Shown piece after piece: positions 8,310 through 12,232 of a stretch of DNA of 12,232 bases. The first letter of the stretch is position 1, and every line of letters begins with the position of its first letter. Where the stretch lies: contig NRSV01000188.1 of NCBI GenBank assembly GCA_002286855.1, positions 1-12,232 of the forward strand, in the 5' to 3' direction. Made by a program: the position numbers and the translations under genes. The notes below the pieces were generated by a model, which had not been told where the DNA came from, did no database searches, and saw nothing but the letters and a program-made list of their open reading frames with translations. The stretch is from Bipolaris cookei. Lineage: Eukaryota > Ascomycota > Dothideomycetes > Pleosporales > Pleosporaceae.

Positions 8310-8338
8310 AAGCGAAGCGGCTGGGTAAGCGAAGCGGC
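8310..8338. repeat. Direct repeat AAGCGAAGCGGC x2, subterminal in pogo element 1
   Basis: Two perfect 12-bp copies at 8310-8321 and 8327-8338, 17 bp apart, lie just inside the ACGTGAGCGGC terminus. Repeated subterminal motifs are often transposase binding sites. No matching copy was seen at the other end. Confidence 0.7.
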
Positions 8339-10050
8339 CACCTAATTAAGTATTTTATCTTTGCACGTTAATAACTTAACGCCACAACATAGTATTGCAT
8401 TAAGAAGTAGCTTAGATTCATCGTCTAATTCTATCGTGTCTTTTTTACAAGTGCGCTTGTTGTGCCCTATCTCGCTGCAATTCTTGCAGCGTCGAATACC
8501 CTTATTGTGACTACCTGCCCGCACCCTCTCCTCACGCCTTTCAGCCTCAAACTGAATCTCAACGTCTCTCTGAGCAACTATGTCCTCTGCCTCTGCTTGC
8601 GATAGGGTCCCTCCCTCCTGGATTCGCTTTTTCTTGCGCTTCTTACGTTCAGATGCTGCCTGGTTCGCCTCCTCAAGATTAGCTATTCTAGCCTCAAGCA
8701 ACGCATGTGAGTGCATCTTTAAAGTTGATCCCTTTTTCCTCTGCAACACCATCTCAATAATAGAATCTGGCGATGAGCTCTTGTGATCCCTTATCCTCTT
8801 GATAATTAGTGTGGTTTGAGTCTCTATCTCCCAGGCGTTGCTTGGTGTTCTGGGTTGCCAGGGGGTAGGTCCTGGTGCAGGTGGTGTCGGCGTACGAGGC
8901 TTTACTTCAAGCTTCGATAGCACCACCTCTGGGTTATGTGGAACCAAGCCAGTCGCTCTGAAGCTTGATCTGATATTGTCAGCTGAGAAGGCGTCCTCAT
9001 GAACCTTTTTATAAGCGTCTAGGAAGGCCTTTTTGTCGATGTGGTTAATGTGGCAGCCTGCCAAGCCTCTGATTTCCTCCTTGTATGCCCGCTTCAACGG
9101 GGCAAAACAACCCACATCAAGCGGCTGTAGGATATGCGAAGCATGTGGAGGCATGCAGAGAGTGATTATCTTGTTTTCCTCGCATAGATTCTGGAAGGCG
9201 AGTGATTTGTGGCTCTCATGGCCATCAAGAATGAGCAGCCGGTGACTACCCACTGTCCGGGCCTCTGTATGCTGTATGAAATGACGCAACCACTCAAGTC
9301 CAAGCTCATTCTTCGTCCAGCCATTGCCACTAACGCCAATTCTCCAATCCTTGGGGTTGTAGTACCAGGCTTGGTTGTGGTGCTTTGCCTTAAAGATGAT
9401 GAAGGGTGCGATAACCCACCCTGTAGCGTTGATCGCAGCAATTAACGTTGCCCAGTCACGGTCGCCAGACTGGGCCCCAATTGGCTTAAGACGTCTCTCA
9501 GAAGCAGTCACCACCTTTGCTGTCCCTCCAATGCTCATCTGGAAGCCAGTCTCAAAGTTGTAGGTGTCTTCGTCTAGGATACCATACTTGGCTTTGACAT
9601 TGCGTACAAGGTCGAACCAGGGAATAATAACATTCGGATCGCTGCATAGGATTCTCTGGTGATCGAGCTGCCTAGTGATTTGAGATTCGATGCCAGGTTT
9701 TCAACTGACGAAATTCCTGGCCCATTTTTCGCCAACCTGGCCACCGCTACGTGCAGCCAGCAGTTGATTAGCCATTTCACGTAAATAAGCCAGTGTCGGG
9801 GCAAATCCTCGTGCATCTAGTTTCTTTATTTGCTGGACAATCACATCCTCTTCGCATCTGGTCAGCTTCGCTGAATTGGGGTGAACATCGCGTCGTGAAG
9901 CTATTCCAGCGCGTCGGTCTTGGAGGGTTGCTTGATGAACATTGTAGATTATAGCAGCGCGTCGCTCACTTAGAGTCGCGTCGGGTTTCATTGCTTGAAT
10001 AGCTAGGATAACCCTATCCTCACGAGAGAGCGATTCTATATTGTTTTGTC

Positions 10051-10111
10051 GCACGCGTAGGTGCGGTGAGAAAATGGAGGTTGTTGTTTGTTGCACGCGT
10101 ACGTGCGGTGA
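10051..10111. repeat. 19-bp direct repeat with GCACG/CGTGC dyads
   Basis: GCACGCGTAGGTGCGGTGA (10051-10069) and GCACGCGTACGTGCGGTGA (10093-10111) differ at one base and start 42 bp apart. Each contains a partly palindromic core (GCACG-CGTA-CGTGC in the second). They lie just upstream of the recognisable transposase 1 coding homology and could be operator-like or subterminal binding sites. Confidence 0.65.
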
Positions 10112-10232
10112 ATTGATGTGTGTATTGTGTGTCTTGTATGTATGATCTTCTTGTCTTTTGATGTTGTGCTCTCTACAACTGTCTTTTGTACACGACCATT
10201 GCAGGGGCTTGTTACATGTAGAATATCGACAT

Positions 10233-10353
10233 ACATCGGCTGTAGTCCATGCCGATATATCCTGGCATAGTGTTGGCCGTAGTTCATGCCGATATGTCCT
10301 GGCATAACATCGGATGTAACTCATATCGATATATCCTTGCATAGTCTGCGACA
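10233..10353 (-). repeat. 37-bp tandem repeat array, left copy, within inverted repeat
   Basis: On the minus strand, units start at 10343, 10306 and 10269 with the form TATGCCAGGATATATCGGCA plus about 17 bp. A degenerate fourth unit begins at 10233. The first unit is the most diverged (TATGCAAGG...). Positions 10247-10353 are repeated in inverted orientation at 12126-12232. Confidence 0.85.
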
Positions 10354-10357
10354 TCAC

Positions 10358-10444
10358 CTCAATGATAACACGTAGCTTTTAGTACATACATCTACCACAA
10401 TAACGTATAATTAAATAAACTTGACTACGCATATCGTTCTCACT
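10358..10444. other. Spacer between the two divergent pogo-type transposases
   Basis: About 90 bp, AT-rich, with no reading frame. It contains TA-ACGTATAATTAAATAAAC from 10401, taken as the 5' target TA and start of element 2, and ...AACACGTAG near 10371, a possible end of element 1. The two genes are divergently oriented. Confidence 0.45.
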
Positions 10445-11231
10445 ATGCCTAAGGTTAATAAGAGAAAGTCTGTATATAAAGAAGAGGTAGTGACGTTACA
10501 AAAGCACGCCGAAGCGTTACGCCTACTCCATCAACCTAACATTAAAAGCTATGCAACTACCCACAACTTGCCATATCAGCGCCTACGACGCGCCTATCTT
10601 GGACTTCCGAATCGCTGTGATCGCGCTAAGCCACCTGAACTATACCGGCTTAATGAGTCTCAAGATTTCGCTCTTGAGCGGTATCTTGATGCTTTCGACA
10701 ATATTGGCTTTGGCATTCATCGTGGACTGGTCGAGAAGCAGGCAAACTCGCTCCTTGAGGATGCGTATACAGGACTAGATGAAGTTGCGCCTAAGGTTGG
10801 CAAGCTTTGAGCACGACGATGGCTCGCAAGGCACCTAAAATATAGACGTATAAAGGCAAAGTCAATTGAGGTACAGTGTAAGCTTGCCCAGGAGCCAGCA
10901 GCGCTCCTTGACTGGTATATTAGGCTTAAAGACCTTATCGAAGAGCGTGGTATCTTGCCTGAAGATATATACAATATGGATGAGACAGGGTGCCGCATTG
11001 GTGTTGCAAAAGAGCAGTACTTATACACCAAAAATGGACGTACGGTCTTCATCCACAACGCTAACAATCGCGAGCTTATCAGCCTTGTTGAGTGTATCCT
11101 GGCCACAGGCGAGGTTATTCCACCTCTTATCATCGTCAAAGCTACTACTGTGATGGAGCATTGGATCGTAGATCTACCTGATGGGTATCTTGTAGGCGTG
11201 TCCGATAGTGGTTATAGTAACGACAAACTTG

Positions 11232-11239
11232 CATACGCC
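11232..11239. repeat. Left target-site duplication of the nested MITE (CATACGCC)
   Basis: CATACGCC differs at one base from CACACGCC at 11439-11446. Counting the preceding G on both sides extends the match to 9 bp. Removing the insert with one copy restores the transposase frame through DKLA-AWIQHF. Confidence 0.7.
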
Positions 11240-11438
11240 CATACTTAGGAACAAGCAAGCAAGCGAGCACGCTTGCTTGGTTGCTTGCATATTACGCTTG
11301 GTTGCTTGCCTATTCAGGCAAGCCAAGCGCCTCTCTATAAACCTTCACCAATTAAGTGCAAGCCAAGCGGGCTCCTCTAAATTAGCAACCAAGCGTAACA
11401 AGCAAGCAGGCAAGCACGCTTGCTTGTTCCCAAGTATG
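11240..11438. mobile_element. 199-bp MITE-like insertion with terminal inverted repeats
   Basis: The ends read CATACTTAGGAACAAGCAAGC and, on the other strand, CATACTTGGGAACAAGCAAGC, with 20 of 21 positions matching. Pairing continues imperfectly to about 60 bp through TTACGCTTGGTTGCT (11292-11306 and 11384-11398 inverted). The interior is built of CAAGC/GCTTG motifs and has no coding capacity. The 8-9 bp target duplication points to a non-autonomous hAT (8 bp) or Mutator-type (9 bp) element rather than pogo/mariner (TA). The 5' CA also suits hAT. Confidence 0.8.
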
Positions 11439-11446
11439 CACACGCC
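11439..11446. repeat. Right target-site duplication of the nested MITE (CACACGCC)
   Basis: CACACGCC directly follows the ...CCAAGTATG end of the insertion and matches 11232-11239 at seven of eight positions. The single difference suggests some age since insertion. Confidence 0.7.
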
Positions 11447-12125
11447 TGGATTCAACACTTCAACAAGGTGACAAGCCGTAGTCGCCATGGAGCTTGGCGC
11501 TTATTGCTGATAGATGGGCATAAATCTCACTATACGAAGCAGTTTTGTTAGTTTGCTGAAGACAACAAGATACAGCTCTTTGCCCTCCCACCTAATACAG
11601 CCCACCTCCTCCAGCCTCTAGATGTGGGTTGCTTTCAACCGCTCAAGTGGTATCACGGCAAGACGCTTGAGTACGCCTCTCGTACAGGCTCGCGCGACAT
11701 CAACAAGGCCGACTTTATGGCTACAATAGAGGAGATCCGGCGCTTAACGTTTACAAAGTCTACAATCTGCTCAGGTTGGCGCCGTACAGGCATAATGCCG
11801 TACAAACCTGACATCTTGTTAGCGCATCTTCGCACCCAAGAAGGTTGCTACTCTAGTAATAGTGACCGCTCAGCTACACCACTACTACCGCTTGTACAGC
11901 GCGCCAGTACACCTCTTGATATATCCTCGCCGCCTCCTCTCATTTCATCGCCATCTCGACCGCCTATGCGACGCTTTCACCGTGTCAAGATCGACCTAGA
12001 GACAGCACAGCTGGTGCGGCGGCCTCAACCACAAGGTGCAACACCAGAACCCGAGAATCCTAAGCCTGGCGACGCTGCTTGGCATACACCAAAAACAGTG
12101 CGACAGATCGAGTTACAAGAGCCGT

Positions 12126-12232
12126 TGTCGCAGACTATGCAAGGATATATCGATATGAGTTACATCCGATGTTATGCCAGGACATATCGGCATGAATTAC
12201 GGCCAACACTATGCCAGGATATATCGGCATGG
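12126..12232 (+). repeat. Right arm of the 107-bp inverted repeat with 37-bp tandem units (cut by window)
   Basis: From TGTCGCAGAC onward it matches the reverse complement of 10247-10353 without gaps. The one difference is T here against C there in the segment CATGAA(T/C)TACGG. 37-bp units start at 12136, 12173 and 12210. The match still holds at the last base, so the arm probably continues beyond the window. Confidence 0.9.

Larger units (their letters stand above)
8342..10354 (-). pseudogene. Pogo/Fot1-type DDE transposase 1 with zinc knuckle, inactivated
   Basis: One minus frame runs from an ATG at 10354 to a stop at 8342, broken only by TGA at 9701-9703. Recognisable homology starts near 10025: HTH_psq-like (REDRVILAIQAM, SERRAAIIYNVHQATLQDRR), then CENP-B-like HTH (SAKLTRCEEDVIVQQIKKLD, GEKWARNFVS), then the DDE domain with LLILDGHESH (Asp at 9226-9224) and SHILQPLDVGCFAPLKRAY (Asp at 9118-9116), 35 residues apart. 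A Lys/Arg-rich coiled region and a CCHC knuckle (CKNCSEIGHNKRTC) end the protein. Two lesions stand out. The TGA after NFVS probably replaced CGA (Arg). The first catalytic Asp is absent: the frame reads DTYNFETGFQM where relatives have an Asp between Phe and Glu. The 110 codons upstream of 10025 lack homology and overlap the 37-bp repeat, so the true start is unclear. Confidence 0.88.
8299..10373 (-). mobile_element. Pogo/Fot1-type DNA transposon 1 (right boundary tentative)
   Basis: The left (3') terminus is placed after TA at 8297-8298 and begins ACGTGAGCGG. The subterminal region carries two copies of AAGCGAAGCGGC (8310-8321 and 8327-8338). The right boundary is tentative: ...AACACGTAG near 10367-10374 would give an inward CGTGTT start next to TA, but the two ends match only over a few bases. 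A length near 2.1 kb suits this family. Confidence 0.5.
10403..12125 (+). mobile_element. Pogo/Fot1-type DNA transposon 2 (right end lost at the inverted-repeat junction)
   Basis: The probable left terminus, ACGTATAATTAAATAAAC, follows TA at 10401-10402; ACGT also starts the other two pogo termini in this window. The coding region occupies nearly all of the element. Its natural 3' end is not seen: at 12126 the sequence changes to the 37-bp repeat arm. Confidence 0.5.
10445..12232 (+). pseudogene. Pogo/Fot1-type DDE transposase 2, interrupted by a MITE
   Basis: The start is the ATG at 10445 (MPKVNKRKSVYKEE); the frame upstream has only TTG. In order: HTH_psq-like (KSYATTHNLPYQRLRRAYLG), CENP-B-like HTH (NESQDFALERYLDAFDNIGF ... 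KVGKL-stop-ARRWLARH), then a DDE domain with Asp at 10979 (YNMDETGCRIG), 11513 (LLLIDGHKSHY) and 11621 (LQPLDVGCFQPLK). The last two are 35 residues apart, and all three acidic residues are kept. Lesions: TGA at 10808-10810 (probably Trp), a 199-bp insertion at 11240-11438 that introduces TAG, and TAG at 11549-11551 (QFC-stop-FAEDN, probably CAG). From 12126 the frame stays open but encodes the 37-bp repeat (QTMQGYIDMSYIRCYARTYR), not a transposase tail, and it runs off the window. Confidence 0.88.

Noticed and set aside
8580..9563. Several plus-strand open frames inside transposase 1
   Set aside because: They are shadow frames opposite a well-supported DDE transposase.
10233..10353. 37-bp spaced repeats as a CRISPR-like array
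   Set aside because: Units are tandem and contiguous without variable spacers, diverged from one another, and lie in eukaryotic-type transposon DNA.
11240..11438. TA target duplication for the nested insertion (pogo-type MITE)
   Set aside because: TA does flank the inner ...CTT(A/G)GG ends, but excision on that basis shifts the transposase frame. The 8-9 bp duplication restores it exactly.
1..12232. A new defence, biosynthetic or regulatory gene system
   Set aside because: Every recognisable coding segment belongs to a transposon or retrotransposon family. No host-type gene cluster or unexplained long intact frame was found.

Overview
The window looks like chromosomal DNA from a filamentous ascomycete (Pezizomycotina). 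Everything recognisable is a mobile element of a kind common in these fungi: pogo/Fot1-type DDE transposases with HTH and CENP-B-like N-termini and C-terminal zinc knuckles, a fungal hAT, a Tad1-like LINE, and a chromodomain-bearing Ty3/Gypsy element. No host gene, rRNA, tRNA or CRISPR array is visible. Nearly every coding frame is broken, and many in-frame stops can be explained by C-to-T or G-to-A changes (TGG to TAG, CAG to TAG, CAA to TAA). That fits repeat-induced point mutation (RIP) or deamination of repeats. The organism is inferred from element content, not from a marker gene.

Layout. 1-181 (+): the zinc-knuckle tail and end of a pogo-type element. 229-2999 (-): a nearly complete hAT transposase gene in one frame with eight stops, a probable 45-nt intron (1428-1472) and a 456-bp solo LTR (837-1292) flanked by a perfect 5-bp target duplication. 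3041-3571 (+): a LINE fragment from the linker between endonuclease and RT. 3572-7238 (-): a degraded Gypsy chromovirus, with one LTR (3572-3790), a polypurine tract, chromodomain, integrase and RT/RNase H remnants, a foreign or scrambled block (6165-6731) and a gag-like N-terminus. 7504-8296 (+): the LINE C-terminus with its CCHC motif, 3' region and TTTA-rich tail. 8299 to about 10354 (-): pogo-type transposase 1, with one stop and without the codon for the first catalytic Asp. 10403 to window end (+): pogo-type transposase 2, with two stops and a 199-bp MITE-like insertion.

The elements are nested. A solo LTR sits in the hAT, a Gypsy appears to sit inside a LINE, and a MITE sits in transposase 2. 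Removing the solo LTR or the MITE together with one target-duplication copy restores the host element's frame. The most unusual feature is a 107-bp inverted repeat with 106 identical positions (10247-10353 and 12126-12232). It contains a 37-bp tandem repeat, lies on both sides of transposase 2 and replaces that protein's natural C-terminus. The right arm is cut by the window edge. I found no evidence for a new defence or metabolic system; the interest lies in the insertion history and this inverted structure.
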